This document shows positions 49,702-62,574 of a stretch of 64,000 nt of DNA, piece by piece. Within the stretch, counting starts at the first letter, position 1; each line of letters begins with the position of its first letter. The DNA comes from Qipengyuania profundimaris (GTDB taxonomy: Bacteria > Pseudomonadota > Alphaproteobacteria > Sphingomonadales > Sphingomonadaceae). The stretch lies in contig NZ_JAVAIM010000001.1 of assembly GCF_030717945.1 (NCBI RefSeq), positions 2,107,131-2,171,130 of the forward strand. Direction: 5' to 3'. Both the position numbers and the translations under genes were made by a program. The notes beneath the pieces are model-generated. The model was not told the DNA's origin. It saw only the letters and a list, made by a program, of their open reading frames with translations, and made no database searches.

Positions 49702-49926
49702 GGGAAAGTATGCGGAACTTGTTCTGTGCCAGTGGTCACGTATCGCACCGTAATTGATGGCTCCATGATCAGCAAATCGAACGATCGTTTTGCGTCTTGG
49801 CTGCCGCGAAAAGCTAAGGAGCGCCGATCCGTCTCCTCCTTCCTATTTACCTCCCCCACACTTTCCCATTTGCCTACAGCGTCACGCTCCTGCTAGCGGC
49901 GCGGCCAAGCTAGCGAAGGTGTATCC

Positions 49927-51141
<1,215 letters not shown>

Positions 51142-51249
51142 TTGCGTCGCAGCACTGTTGTGCACTGCGATATTGCGCCTGCGAGACCCTGAGCGACAGG
51201 AATTTGCGACAGACGGTTTAGTTATCCACTCCCGTCCACAGCGAAAACT

Positions 51250-51853
51250 AGCGAAAGTGGAAAAGTCGCCGGTCGGGCGGTTGCAGAATCGGGCCTTCAG
51301 GCGCAGCTTCAAGTCATCGGAACGGCGCGGAAACAAGCTGAACTGGACAGCCGAAAGGCTTGATAGATCGGAGTTTTTCCAAACCGGGATGACGTGGCGG
51401 AACCTGTCCGCGCGGTTCAAGAGACCCTCGTGCTGAAGACCTCGGTCGGACGCAAGGCGGGTCGATGACGGAACCGCGAAGGTGTTTCGACACGAGCTTG
51501 GCCAACCCGGCCGGAAGCCGAAGGTGGCGTCGAGGAAAGGTCTTCGGACCGGACAGCGATGTGACCGTTCGAGGCGGAAGGCCATCAACGGCAAGCCAAG
51601 CTGCGGAACCGCCTGATGAAGGCCGGTCTGCGACGGAAGCGAGGGTCCTTGCGACCTGGCGCACCCGAGCGGGTCAGCCGGAGGGTGGATCCGGATGCCG
51701 GTGCGAGCGCCGGTGACAGAACCGGAAGGGAAGTCTTCGGACGGAACGGAAGGGAAAACATCGGATGCCAAGTACGCGTCCCTTGATCTTCGGATGAAGG
51801 AACTCGGCCACGCATCGGTGAGAGTGGGGTCGGCAGCGATGCCGGCCCCATTT
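51250..51853 (+). ncRNA. Candidate GGA-rich non-coding RNA
   Basis: About 600 bases with many GGA and AAGG elements (for example CCGGAAGCCGAAGG, ACCGGAAGGGAAG and ACGGAACGGAAGGG). Several local inverted repeats (GTGTTTCGACAC, CTCGTG...CACGAG) and a terminator-like hairpin close it at the right. Strand and borders are inferred from the terminator orientation. It does not match the motifs I know for RNase P RNA, SRP RNA, 6S or tmRNA. A CsrA/RsmA-type sponge or a large structured RNA are two possible readings; neither is shown. Confidence 0.35.
51825..51853 (+). terminator. Terminator-like hairpin with GNRA loop
   Basis: TGGGG-T-CGGCA pairs with TGCCG-G-CCCCA around a GCGA tetraloop, followed by TTTGCT. 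It is an 11-pair stem with one T-G wobble, far from any protein-gene stop. Confidence 0.7.
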
Positions 51854-52064
51854 GCTATGCGGCCTCCTGCCGCGCAGGCGAATCCTCCTTCGTTCAACCT
51901 CTAGTGGCCCGAGCTAGCCTGACCCACGAAACCCGGTACGCACGCGCTTTCCGATCCCGGAAGCGCGACGAACTGTGGCGGGAATGGGGCCATCGCCCGC
52001 CGGGTTAACGACTCCCGCCGGGCCCTCCGGTATAGCCACCCGATCCGAACGGGAGGTTCATCTG

Positions 52065-52577
52065 ATGACCAAACGCACGATCCGCGCGCTGCTTTTTGCT
52101 GCCGCCGTTACCCTTCCCGCCAGCGCGGGCCATTCGCAGAGCGCCGGGCCGATGCCCGCGACCGAAGCCGCCTTCGTCGAGCATTTCGCCCCCTATTCCA
52201 GCCTCCCGCCCGAGCCGGAGGCGGCGGGCAAGGTCGTCGACCTCGGCACCTTCGATCCGCCGGTGGAGCCCGAACCCGTGCTCACCGTCCTCCAGAGCGG
52301 CGGTGCATCCTATTACGGCCGCAAGTTCCACGGCCGCCGCACCGCCAGCGGCGAGGCGTTCGACATGCACGCCATGACCGCCGCGCACCGAACCCTGCCC
52401 TTCGGCACGCTGGTGCAGGTCACCAACCCCAGCAACGGCAAGAGCGTGACGGTCCGCATCAACGACCGCGGGCCCTTCCACGGCAAGCGCGTGATCGACG
52501 TGAGCCGCGCCGCCGCCGAGCAGCTTGGCCTGATCCAGCGCGGGCATGGCCGGGTGGAACTGGCGTTACTTGACTAG
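52065..52577 (+). CDS. rlpA: RlpA-like septal ring lytic transglycosylase
   Basis: A 170-residue protein with a signal peptide (TIRALLFAAAVTLPASAG). A double-psi beta-barrel domain follows: GGASYYGRKFHGRRTASGEA with the catalytic Glu region, FDMHAMTAAHRTLPFGTLVQ, VRINDRGPFHGKRVIDVSRA. It lacks the C-terminal SPOR domain of E. coli RlpA, as in many short homologues. GGGAGG precedes ATG 52065; an upstream open frame is non-coding-like. Confidence 0.9.
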   Translation: MTKRTIRALLFAAAVTLPASAGHSQSAGPMPATEAAFVEHFAPYSSLPPEPEAAGKVVDLGTFDPPVEPEPVLTVLQSGGASYYGRKFHGRRTASGEAFDMHAMTAAHRTLPFGTLVQVTNPSNGKSVTVRINDRGPFHGKRVIDVSRAAAEQLGLIQRGHGRVELALLD

Positions 52578-52709
52578 CCTCAAGCGCCGGCGGCCGCATC
52601 CGCGGCCTTAGGCTATCCTCGCTCCCTCCGGTCGCTGCGGGCGCACGGTCGTGCTTGCCTCGCTGGCGCTCGGTTCTCTGGGAGAGGCACGCGTTGCGCC
52701 ACGGTGCCG

Positions 52710-53687
52710 TCAGCCCGGGCCCTCGACCCCCTCCCCCTCGGCCACCCACTCCCCCGCCTCATCGCGCGTGTGCAGCGCCCAGTCCGCGCCGTAGCGCCAC
52801 CAGTCTTCGTCGCCCGCTTCGAAGGCGGCCATCTGGCAGGCCTCCACGTCCCACGCCTCGCCCGACAGCTCCTCGACAGGCGGCGCATCGGCGGGGCGCG
52901 CTTCGTCCATTTCCTCGATCAGGCGCGAGACGCGCGGGTAGTGCGGGCATTCCCGGCATTCCGGCCAGCTCGGCGCGGCGCAGCATAGCGCAGCGCCCGC
53001 ATCCGCCGTCTCGCCCACATTGCACACCGGCTCCCACCCCTCGGCTCCGACGCGGTAGTGCGGCTGCCCGCGATCGGTGCCGAGCTGCGCGCCGATGCAG
53101 TCGCAGGGCGGCTCGGGCGGCGCATCGGGAGCCTCCGCAAGCCCCTCGCCCCCCGGAGACATGGACCGCATGTTACACGGTCCAGGGGACAAAATCTCGG
53201 CGGTCTCGGCGGGAGGCGCCACCTCGATCGCCTGCCCGCGCCGCATGCGGGTAAGCATGGCGTCGAAATTCTCCGCCAGCTCCTCGATCCGCGTGTCGGT
53301 GCGCAGGCGGTCGAGCCGGCCGAGATGCGCGAGCAGCAGGCGGTCGGAGAGGCGGCGGCGCGTGCCGACGAGCTCGCCGTGATACCACACCTCCTCCTCC
53401 ACGCCGTTCATGGCGCAATCCGCCAGCTTCGCCTCCGCCGCCGCGCGCGCGACCACCAGCGCGGCATCCCACGCCCGCCCGAAGGCTGCGGAGTTGCGTC
53501 GCGCGCGATAGCAGGTCTGGTGCGAAACCTTCACCCGCCGCGCCGCGGCCCGAACCGATCCCGTGACCGCCAGCGCCTCGAGAAACGCCACCTGCCGCTC
53601 CGCCACGAACTGCGTCTGCGGCGCATGCTCGTGCTCGGCGAAGAGATCGGTGTGGAGGACGATGGGGTGGTTGCTGAGATCGGTCAT
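52710..53687 (-). CDS. Helix-turn-helix protein containing a palindromic repeat
   Basis: A 325-residue protein. The N-terminal helix-turn-helix (ERQVAFLEALAVTGSVRAAA, then VSHQTCYRARRN) resembles phage-terminase-small-subunit or Homeodomain-like folds; a helical middle follows. The C-terminal part is Cys/Pro/acid-rich (CDCIGAQLG, CCAAPSWPECRECPHYP) and might bind metal. Residues about 169-177 (PGPCNMRSMS) are encoded by the 27-base repeat found elsewhere between genes. The repeat keeps the frame and falls in a linker. It is probably a family common in Erythrobacteraceae; function unknown. Confidence 0.7.
   Translation of the reverse strand: MTDLSNHPIVLHTDLFAEHEHAPQTQFVAERQVAFLEALAVTGSVRAAARRVKVSHQTCYRARRNSAAFGRAWDAALVVARAAAEAKLADCAMNGVEEEVWYHGELVGTRRRLSDRLLLAHLGRLDRLRTDTRIEELAENFDAMLTRMRRGQAIEVAPPAETAEILSPGPCNMRSMSPGGEGLAEAPDAPPEPPCDCIGAQLGTDRGQPHYRVGAEGWEPVCNVGETADAGAALCCAAPSWPECRECPHYPRVSRLIEEMDEARPADAPPVEELSGEAWDVEACQMAAFEAGDEDWWRYGADWALHTRDEAGEWVAEGEGVEGPG
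53158..53184. repeat. Short palindromic repeat (copy 2), inside a gene
   Basis: Identical over 27 bases to 48361-48387 and sharing a 19-base half with 43504-43522. The core TGGACCG-N9-CGGTCCA can form a hairpin. It lies in frame within the helix-turn-helix gene. Confidence 0.85.
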
Positions 53688-54053
53688 GCGGTTCACCTTG
53701 CGAAGGAAGAAGGGAACCGGGTCACTTATACAGCGCGAGGGGTGTAGGACAGAACTTCCCATCCCACACTAGCTGGCTGGCAAATTACCGAGCCGAAGGC
53801 GAGGCAAGGCCGACCGGCCGCCCGAGATTATACGAGGAAGCCAAGCGAGCCGGATGGCTCGCGCCCGGCCTTCGAGGGCGAAGCCAAAGAACTCTGAAAT
53901 CGATGGTTCACCTGCCGCTTTGAATTCAGGAGAAACAAAATGGCCCTAGTGAGATGCCGAAGGAGAGAAGCCCATCGGACTGAGGCGGCTGCGTCAATAT
54001 TTCAAAGTCAAACGAACAAGTCATGCCTTGCAACGCAATTGATGCAGAAAAGC
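53688..54053. other. Intergenic stretch before the AT-rich island
   Basis: The first 70 bases are the leader of the helix-turn-helix gene. A Gly/Arg-codon-poor stretch with inverted GCCGG/CCGGC words follows. From about 53880 the base composition becomes AT-richer. A good ribosome-binding site (AGGAGAAACAAA) stands before ATG 53940. I see no RNA gene. Confidence 0.5.
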
Positions 54054-54146
54054 CTAGTCCTTGGCGGCGATCAATCCAGATATAAGCAATCTCTGATTTT
54101 CTTTAACAGCCTCGATTTCTTGACTAAGGGCCCTAATAGCATCTAA
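53940..54146 (+). CDS. Small ORF with strong ribosome-binding site, perhaps truncated
   Basis: A 68-residue frame starting behind CAGGAGAAACAAAATGG. The product is basic and polar with no known domain, and its last 93 bases overlap the opposite-strand RHH-like gene. It could be the 5' end of a gene cut by the island border. Only the start signal supports it. Confidence 0.3.
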   Translation: MALVRCRRREAHRTEAAASIFQSQTNKSCLATQLMQKSLVLGGDQSRYKQSLIFFNSLDFLTKGPNSI

Positions 54147-54422
54147 TAACTCTTTCGAGCTGTCATGGCTAGCTGATGTTATATCTTTTGAATAGGAAGA
54201 ATCACGACCATCAAGGCTAGCCTGAGCCGCTTCACGCATCCTGCGCGACACCCATGCACCTATCTTCATTCCGTCCTGCTTAGCGGCACTACGCATCAAA
54301 TCGACTGACCGCCGCTCAATACCCTTGATTGTATATTGTAGCTTCTCCTCTGCCCGATCTTCGTTTCGCGGCTCATCAGTGTGGGGAAAATTGGTCATGG
54401 CGTTAGCACCAACATCGAACAT
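54054..54422 (-). CDS. Ribbon-helix-helix-like small protein
   Basis: A protein of about 122 residues. The segment KLQYTIKGIERRSVDLMRSA, then KQDGMKIGAWVSRRMREAAQ has the strand-helix-helix pattern of RHH DNA-binding proteins (as in antitoxins, plasmid mobilisation and partition proteins). The C-terminal ALSQEIEAVKENQRLLISGL is probably a coiled coil. ATG 54422 is chosen because CTGGAGAG lies just upstream; ATG 54452 has none. It lies in an AT-richer island, so it was probably acquired with it. No toxin partner is visible next to it. Confidence 0.55.
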   Translation of the reverse strand: MFDVGANAMTNFPHTDEPRNEDRAEEKLQYTIKGIERRSVDLMRSAAKQDGMKIGAWVSRRMREAAQASLDGRDSSYSKDITSASHDSSKELLDAIRALSQEIEAVKENQRLLISGLIAAKD

Positions 54423-54763
54423 TACTCTCTCCAGAGTTTCCACTTGTGACATCTATGTGATACACGACACGGCTGAACGCAGACCGCAACACCAAGATGT
54501 CAAACATTCAGTTTGTGTGAGATGTATGGGTTAATTGTTCTGGAAGACTTTTGGGGTCCCTAAGTCAATGCAGCGAATCAAAGATTGGCGATAAACCGTG
54601 TGCATTTTACGGTGAACTGACGTTTGTACCCCGTTAGCACCCTTGAAGTAGGACTGCCAATTCGTTAAAAGGCTTGCCTAATTAACCGCGAATAACGCAA
54701 TCTCCAACATTTCGTCTGGGGGCCAGAGGGGAGGGGCTGCGACGAAAAGCAGGGAGGGGCCTG
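54423..54763. other. AT-rich intergenic stretch
   Basis: 341 bases between divergent accessory genes. No frame or RNA gene is seen. The right end has GGGAGGGG, the ribosome-binding site of the next gene. Promoters for both sides must lie here. Confidence 0.5.
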
Positions 54764-55663
54764 ATGCCTCCTGATAATGACGTAACTGTAATCACCGCTA
54801 GTACGTTGCAAGAATGGGCTGAAAACTGCATTGGCAGGCTTCGTAGCTATGCAGAGACAAAGCCCGAAAGTGACGCGGCGCACCGGTATGCTGAAGCGCT
54901 TCGCTCGGTGCGCAGGGTTGAGATCGCCGAGTTAGGTGATCGCGCTTTTAATCTCGAAGGTGACACTCTCACCCTGAACGCAACGCCGCTTTGGCGTACG
55001 TTCGAAGTCGTATTCGAAGATATTTCAGACGAAGACCTACAACTTGACCCCGGGCAGATTATTCCACTTTGTAACATGATCCTCGCGATCTTCCTGTTGC
55101 ATGAGTTGCGGCATATCGATCAGCGCGTTGAGCGTTTTGAAGACGTACAGGTGCTGAAATCATTGGGCTTCTCGCCATTGGTAGCCGAACTCGACCTGCT
55201 TGCGGACCGGGATGCCTTGATTGCGTTTTCCGCTTTATTCCGGAACGATTTCGAAGATGGCGAAATGGAGGCGTTCGAAACTGGTTTGGCATTCTCGCCT
55301 AGATATTTTTTCAAGGCGTTCGATTTCGACCCCGCAAAAAAGCCGCACAAAACGCTTCGGGCGGTCAGCTTGATTCTGATGCTAGCGCGAATTTACTGCG
55401 CCAAAAATTCTCCAGAGAAACCTATCGTTTCGCTGGACGCTGCGCTTTCATTTTACGGTTTAGAGGCACTAAACGATATGGAAGATCGGCCATTCGTCAT
55501 CCTTGCGGAGCAACCGTCGCGCCGAATTTATCAGATCGCTGATGCTGACTGGAGTGTCGCGTTGGCGCGCATCATCGCATCTGTTGAAAAGCGAGATTAC
55601 GATGGTGCTCTAGCTTTGGGTATGCTGATCATCGAAAATAAAGAATTTCCGAAATCAGTATAA
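54764..55663 (+). CDS. Putative zinc-metalloprotein with HExxH motif
   Basis: A 299-residue protein, mostly helical, that I do not recognise. Residues 113-117 form HELRH inside a hydrophobic helix (LAIFLLHELRHIDQRVE). Twenty-five residues later AELDLLADRDA places Glu142 and Asp148 where gluzincin-type proteases keep their third zinc ligand. There is no signal peptide, so it should be cytoplasmic. GGGAGGGG precedes the ATG. Composition is AT-richer than the flanks, pointing to transfer. It could be a protease or a proteolytic regulator, or a catalytically dead relative; activity is inferred from motif only. Confidence 0.6.
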   Translation: MPPDNDVTVITASTLQEWAENCIGRLRSYAETKPESDAAHRYAEALRSVRRVEIAELGDRAFNLEGDTLTLNATPLWRTFEVVFEDISDEDLQLDPGQIIPLCNMILAIFLLHELRHIDQRVERFEDVQVLKSLGFSPLVAELDLLADRDALIAFSALFRNDFEDGEMEAFETGLAFSPRYFFKAFDFDPAKKPHKTLRAVSLILMLARIYCAKNSPEKPIVSLDAALSFYGLEALNDMEDRPFVILAEQPSRRIYQIADADWSVALARIIASVEKRDYDGALALGMLIIENKEFPKSV

Positions 55664-55704
55664 CGTTTAGGAAGTTGTCGGGATGTTTCTAATTCATTAG
55701 ATTA

Positions 55705-55821
55705 TCATAAGCGGATATTCTTCCCCATCACCCCCAACTCCACCCACTGCTTCGCGTAGCACATGTGCAGCTCGCGCGTTTCGTTGGCGTCGGGTTCGCG
55801 CTCGCGCCAGGCCGTGCCCTT
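55705..55821 (-). pseudogene. Truncated C-terminal coding remnant
   Basis: A 38-codon tail reading GTAWREREPDANETRELHMC, then AKQWVELGVMGKNIRL and a TGA. It has regular amino-acid content and host-like codons, but an in-frame TAA lies just upstream and no start or ribosome-binding site exists. It looks like the 3' end of a gene cut at the border of the AT-rich island. The parent family is not recognised. Confidence 0.45.
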
Positions 55822-55914
55822 TTAATAACGCAGTTGCAGATTTTGCGGGCAGAGTGGAAGCCGCGACGGATCTTCATCAAGTCGCTCTCCCAGGTCTTGC
55901 GTAACGCCTCCGCC

Positions 55915-56385
55915 CTACTCCGCCCCCACCACCATCAACTGCCCCCTCACCGCCCCAGCCGGATACGCCTCATTGTGCAGGTTCACGTAAAACCCGCCCG
56001 GGTTGGCGAGGATGCGCTTGGCCAGCCCAGCGTCGATCTCGGTGCAGGCGTTGGCGCGCTGGCCCAGTTGCGGGGTGATCAGCGGGGTGACGACGCCTCC
56101 GGCAACGCCCGCGGCGCCTTCGTGGATATGGGCGGCGGTGATGAGGTCCGTGCCGCGCGCTTCCATCTGGTAGCACATGCGGCCCTGCGGGTTGAGCGCG
56201 ACGAGGAAGTCGCCCGAGCCGTCGGGATCGCCCACGCGGGGGACTTCGTTGGCGCCGTCGAGGCTGGCCGACAGGCGCGTGCCGAAGTCCAGCGCGTCTT
56301 GCTCGGCATAGGTGGCGCAGGCCGACAGCGCGAGGGCGGAGGCTGCGGCGACGGCAGTGGCGGCGGCGGATTTCAGGCGGTTCAT
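55915..56385 (-). CDS. CHRD-domain lipoprotein
   Basis: A 156-residue protein with a lipobox signal (ALALSAC, Cys23). One CHRD domain follows: RLSASLDGANEVPRVGDPDG, MEARGTDLITAAHIHEGAAG and NPGGFYVNLHNEAYPAGAVR. CHRD domains bind sugars or metals in some proteins, but bacterial roles are unclear. ATG 56385 gives the signal peptide; an upstream frame reads against uvrA sequence and is not real. Confidence 0.88.
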   Translation of the reverse strand: MNRLKSAAATAVAAASALALSACATYAEQDALDFGTRLSASLDGANEVPRVGDPDGSGDFLVALNPQGRMCYQMEARGTDLITAAHIHEGAAGVAGGVVTPLITPQLGQRANACTEIDAGLAKRILANPGGFYVNLHNEAYPAGAVRGQLMVVGAE

Positions 56386-56455
56386 GGCTCTCTCCCCTTG
56401 GATTGCGCCCGACCCTAGGCCGGGGGCGCGCAAGGGGGAAGCGGAAACGCCCGCG

Positions 56456-59443
<2,988 letters not shown>

Positions 59444-59759
59444 GGGCAGGCAGATGGGCCTTCCAGTTGAACAATTCCAGCCCCTTGACGGTTTGGTTTG
59501 CATTCAACCAAACATGTCCTTCGGCAGGTCGAAAGCCTCAGATTCAGCTTGGAAAACGCTATATCAAAAGCTAAGCCTATGCATGCTACGGCATATAACA
59601 TTCAGTAACCATTCGGGCGGAAGGTTTGTTGGAGGTCTCAATTATAAAAAAAGCTATCTAGCGTCGCCGATAATCGCAGTTTTAGTTGAATCTTAGATGT
59701 AACAGGTACCGTAGAAGTACTGTATTCTACAAGATTGAAACTTAGATGTCTGGTGTATT
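59444..59759. other. AT-rich divergent intergenic region
   Basis: 316 bases between uvrA and the FixJ-type regulator. It contains the inverted repeat at 59711-59730. I see no GTTC-N7-GTTC LexA box in it. No gene or RNA is recognised. Confidence 0.5.
59711..59730. promoter_or_regulatory. Inverted repeat before the FixJ-type regulator
   Basis: GTAGAA and TTCTAC form a perfect six-base inverted repeat with an eight-base spacer, 30 bases before the start codon. It could be an operator, perhaps for the regulator itself. Confidence 0.4.
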
Positions 59760-60353
59760 ATGTATATTTACATTGTTGAGCAAGACGAGCGAGAAAAAGA
59801 ACATATTTGCGATGTTGTGGCTCACATGCATCCGAAGGTACAATGGTACGATAAGGGCAGGCCATTTCTAAACGAATGCGAAAACCTTCCTCGTGGCCTA
59901 ATCATTCTGGACACCTGCCTGCCCGATCTCGACGGCATGGCGCTGCTGCATAAATTGAAAAGCGACTGCGACAATGGCCACGAGATCATCCTGCTGAGCG
60001 GGCCCTGCAGCGTCAGCGACGCAGTTCACGCCATGAAGGAAGGCGCGATAAACTTCTTCGAAAAGCCCTTTCGGCAGGCGGAAATGGTCGATGCCGTCAA
60101 GGAGGCTCGCGACAAGTTGACCCGCGCCCCATCGACCGAACTCGCCGAGCAGGATCTCATGTCCCTGGCACAGCTGACGCCGCGCGAATTGAGCGTGTTG
60201 AAGGCGTCGAGCAACGGACGAAGCGCAAAGTCGGTCGCGCACTCACTCGGTTTGAGCGTGAGGACGATCGAGATGCATCGATCGAACATCATAAAGAAGC
60301 TGGACGTGCGCAACTTTGCCGGCGCATTGCTGCTTGCCGCAAAAGCCGAATGA
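59760..60353 (+). CDS. FixJ/LuxR-type two-component response regulator
   Basis: A 197-residue regulator. The receiver domain holds the phospho-acceptor Asp51 in LIILDTCLPDLDG, the Ser in IILLSGPCSV and the Lys in FFEKPFRQAEM. A LuxR-type helix-turn-helix follows: LTPRELSVLKASSNGRSAKS, then GLSVRTIEMHRSNIIKKLDV. The ATG at 59760 has no strong ribosome-binding site. No kinase is adjacent. It lies just before the RTX gene and may regulate it. Confidence 0.88.
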   Translation: MYIYIVEQDEREKEHICDVVAHMHPKVQWYDKGRPFLNECENLPRGLIILDTCLPDLDGMALLHKLKSDCDNGHEIILLSGPCSVSDAVHAMKEGAINFFEKPFRQAEMVDAVKEARDKLTRAPSTELAEQDLMSLAQLTPRELSVLKASSNGRSAKSVAHSLGLSVRTIEMHRSNIIKKLDVRNFAGALLLAAKAE

Positions 60354-60392
60354 ATGGCCTTAATTTGCCGTTAATATTATAACGTATTTTCA

Positions 60393-60406
60393 CGGTATAA
60401 ATACCG
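60393..60406. promoter_or_regulatory. Palindrome before the RTX gene
   Basis: CGGTAT-AA-ATACCG is a perfect inverted repeat in an AT-rich leader, 121 bases before the RTX start. A second one, GGCTA...TAGCC, lies at 60434-60449. These may be operators; no direct evidence. Confidence 0.4.
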
Positions 60407-60526
60407 AATTTCGAATTATTACGATGTTGCCTCGGCTATTGGTATAGCCAATTCTCCGATTACTAGAAACAGCGTGTCAAAGCGTTGACCGACCGAATAA
60501 ATCGGCGGGGGAACTGGAGAGTTGCA

Positions 60527-62458
60527 ATGAGCCTAATAGACATTGAAGCCGATCTCGGAATTATCGATCTCGACCTCGAAATAGGATTGATAAATATCGA
60601 TCTTGCCATTGGCTTGCCCGTTAGTACGGGAACGGCTGGAAACGATCATACTGCCGGATCGCAAGGTCTCGATGTAATTTCGACATTTTCGGGCGATGAC
60701 GTGATCATCGGGTCGGATGGAATCGATATCGTCGACGGTGGCACCGGTACCGATTATCTCATGTTCGACTTCACCAGTGCGGTTCGGCACGCCGACGAAG
60801 GATCGCCCCGCGATGTGACGATCACGAATTCATCCGTCCGCACCGGTGAAGGCGGCCTTTTGGGACCGGACGTGCAGACCTCGATGTCGAACATCGAAGG
60901 TATCGTGCTGCGGTTCGGCACCAATGTCGGAGGAATGATCGTCGACACCAATAACGATAGTGCCGACGCAAGTGCCTTTTCCGGTAGCGAAGGTGTCCAG
61001 TTCATCAGCGGTGGCGGGTCCGACACTTTCGTCGGCAGCAGCAGCGACGATGTGTTTTCCTTCCTTATCGGCGCCGGCACCAACACTCAGGCGACGGCAG
61101 ATGGCGGTGCAGGTGATGACGCGGCTCTCATCCGGATCGATCTGAGCGGCAGCAATTCGTTCACCTATACCGATGGCGGAATCTTCAGCACCGCGGGCGA
61201 ATTCGTGTCCCTGACAAGTGTCGAAAATGTTGCGGTGGTTGCCGGTAACCTGGTCGCAGGCGGCAGCGGTGGCACGACGGAGCTCGATGCATCGGCAGCC
61301 ACCGGGCCCCTCCGGGTCGATTTCACCAATGGTGGCTCAGTGACCGATTTCGATGCGGACATCACCGTTCGCGGCACAGCCATGGACGACATCATCGTTA
61401 CCAACGCCGGCAACGACACCGTTTACGGCGGCGACGGCAATGATCAGGTCGACGGCGGCTGGGGGAACGATGCCCTCTACGGCAATGCCGGCGACGATTT
61501 GCTGATCGGCGGTCATGGTGACGATCTGCTCGTCGGGAATTTCGGCAACGATACACTCCAGGGCGATTCGGGCGAAGACCGCCTGTTCGGCGGCTTCGGC
61601 GACGATTTGCTGGCCGGCGGAGACGGCCGCGATACGATCCGCGGCGGTTCCGGTCAGGATAGCCTTTACGGCGGCCAGGGCGTCGACGTCTTGTATGGCG
61701 GGCAGGACGACGACCTTATGCACGGCGGCCTCGGCGCAGACTACCTTTATGGCCGCGCCGACAACGATACGATCTTCGGCGATGAGGGGGACGATTTCCT
61801 CTATGGCGAGGAAGGCAACGACGTACTGGTGGGCGGCGATGGCAACGACAATGCGTTCGGCGGATCGGGCGACGACCGGCTTGAGGGCGGCAATGGAGAC
61901 GACTTCATGCGCGGCGGCCTCGGCAGCGACCTGCTGACCGGCGGGTTTGGTGCCGACAATCTCGGGGGCGGAGAAGGCAACGACCGTATCTTCGCCGGTG
62001 CGGGCAACGACCTTGTCGAAGGCGGCGACGGCCACGACACCCTTCGCGGCGGCGACGGAGACGACGTCATCCGCGGCGGAATGGGCTCGGACAACATCGC
62101 CGGCGGTCTGGGCAGCGATGTCATGTCGGGAGGATCCGGCGCGGACGTGTTCTTCTTCGATGATCCTGCGGATCTGGCAAGCAGCGTGGACCTGGCCGAT
62201 CTCATCACCGATTTCACGCAGGCGGATGGCGACACCATCAGCTTCAATGAATTCGATGCAGACACGACCATGGACGGCGAACAGGCATTCGCCTTCATCG
62301 GCGATGCCGCTTTCAGCGGTACCGCGGGCGAACTGCGCTACGTTCAGGGCAATGGTCAGACAGTGATCGAAATGGACCGCGACGGGGATGGCATGGCCGA
62401 TCTCTTCCTCGCGCTTGAGGGCACCATCGACCTGACGATCAACGACTTCGCCTTCTGA
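60527..62458 (+). CDS. RTX-type calcium-binding secreted protein
   Basis: A 643-residue acidic protein. Residues about 45-290 are beta-rich with early RTX-like pieces. Residues about 300-540 carry over 20 GGxGxDxLx nonapeptides ([19 protein letters not shown] and so on) that form a calcium-bound beta-roll. The C-terminal part [20 protein letters not shown] and [15 protein letters not shown] is the serralysin-like cap with a type I secretion signal. No catalytic domain is seen, so a matrix, surface or adhesion role is likely. GGAGAG precedes ATG 60527. No ABC exporter genes are in the window. Confidence 0.92.
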   Translation: MSLIDIEADLGIIDLDLEIGLINIDLAIGLPVSTGTAGNDHTAGSQGLDVISTFSGDDVIIGSDGIDIVDGGTGTDYLMFDFTSAVRHADEGSPRDVTITNSSVRTGEGGLLGPDVQTSMSNIEGIVLRFGTNVGGMIVDTNNDSADASAFSGSEGVQFISGGGSDTFVGSSSDDVFSFLIGAGTNTQATADGGAGDDAALIRIDLSGSNSFTYTDGGIFSTAGEFVSLTSVENVAVVAGNLVAGGSGGTTELDASAATGPLRVDFTNGGSVTDFDADITVRGTAMDDIIVTNAGNDTVYGGDGNDQVDGGWGNDALYGNAGDDLLIGGHGDDLLVGNFGNDTLQGDSGEDRLFGGFGDDLLAGGDGRDTIRGGSGQDSLYGGQGVDVLYGGQDDDLMHGGLGADYLYGRADNDTIFGDEGDDFLYGEEGNDVLVGGDGNDNAFGGSGDDRLEGGNGDDFMRGGLGSDLLTGGFGADNLGGGEGNDRIFAGAGNDLVEGGDGHDTLRGGDGDDVIRGGMGSDNIAGGLGSDVMSGGSGADVFFFDDPADLASSVDLADLITDFTQADGDTISFNEFDADTTMDGEQAFAFIGDAAFSGTAGELRYVQGNGQTVIEMDRDGDGMADLFLALEGTIDLTINDFAF

Positions 62459-62477
62459 TCTCGACAAAGTGACTACC

Positions 62478-62510
62478 GGGGGAGCGGGCGGCGCCCGCTC
62501 CCCCTTTTTT
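62478..62510 (+). terminator. Strong intrinsic terminator of the RTX gene
   Basis: GGGGGAGCGGGC pairs perfectly with GCCCGCTCCCCC around GG/CG, followed by TTTTTT. It lies 20 bases after the RTX stop. Confidence 0.93.
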
Positions 62511-62574
62511 GCGCTTTCTCATCGCACGGTAAGCCGTGCATCTTATCACCATGGATCGCTTTCGTCGGAGGGAG

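Larger units (their letters stand above)
51142..52064. other. Long intergenic region with candidate structured RNA
   Basis: 923 bases between argG and rlpA. No frame has believable codon use or a family match: the 83-codon frame at 51465 and the 69-codon frame at 51695 are rich in AGG, CGA and CGG codons. A DnaA-box-like TTATCCACT lies at about 51221. About 51250-51850 is unusually rich in GGA and AAGG, and a GNRA-capped hairpin with a short T run ends it. The last 190 bases presumably hold the rlpA promoter. Confidence 0.6.

Noticed and set aside
51221..51229. Replication origin at the DnaA-like box
   Set aside because: Only one imperfect box, and no dnaA, parAB or repeated AT-rich unwinding region nearby.
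51465..51904. Two short plus-strand ORFs (83 and 69 codons) in the argG-rlpA gap
   Set aside because: They use many AGG, CGA and CGG codons unlike neighbouring genes and lack ribosome-binding sites; a non-coding explanation fits better.
55765..56418. A 217-codon plus-strand ORF near the CHRD gene
   Set aside because: It is antisense to the CHRD lipoprotein, which has a signal peptide, lipobox and a full domain.
61400..62110. Tandem DNA repeat or CRISPR-like array
   Set aside because: The repeated pattern is the RTX nonapeptide code; no constant repeats with unique spacers are present anywhere in the window.
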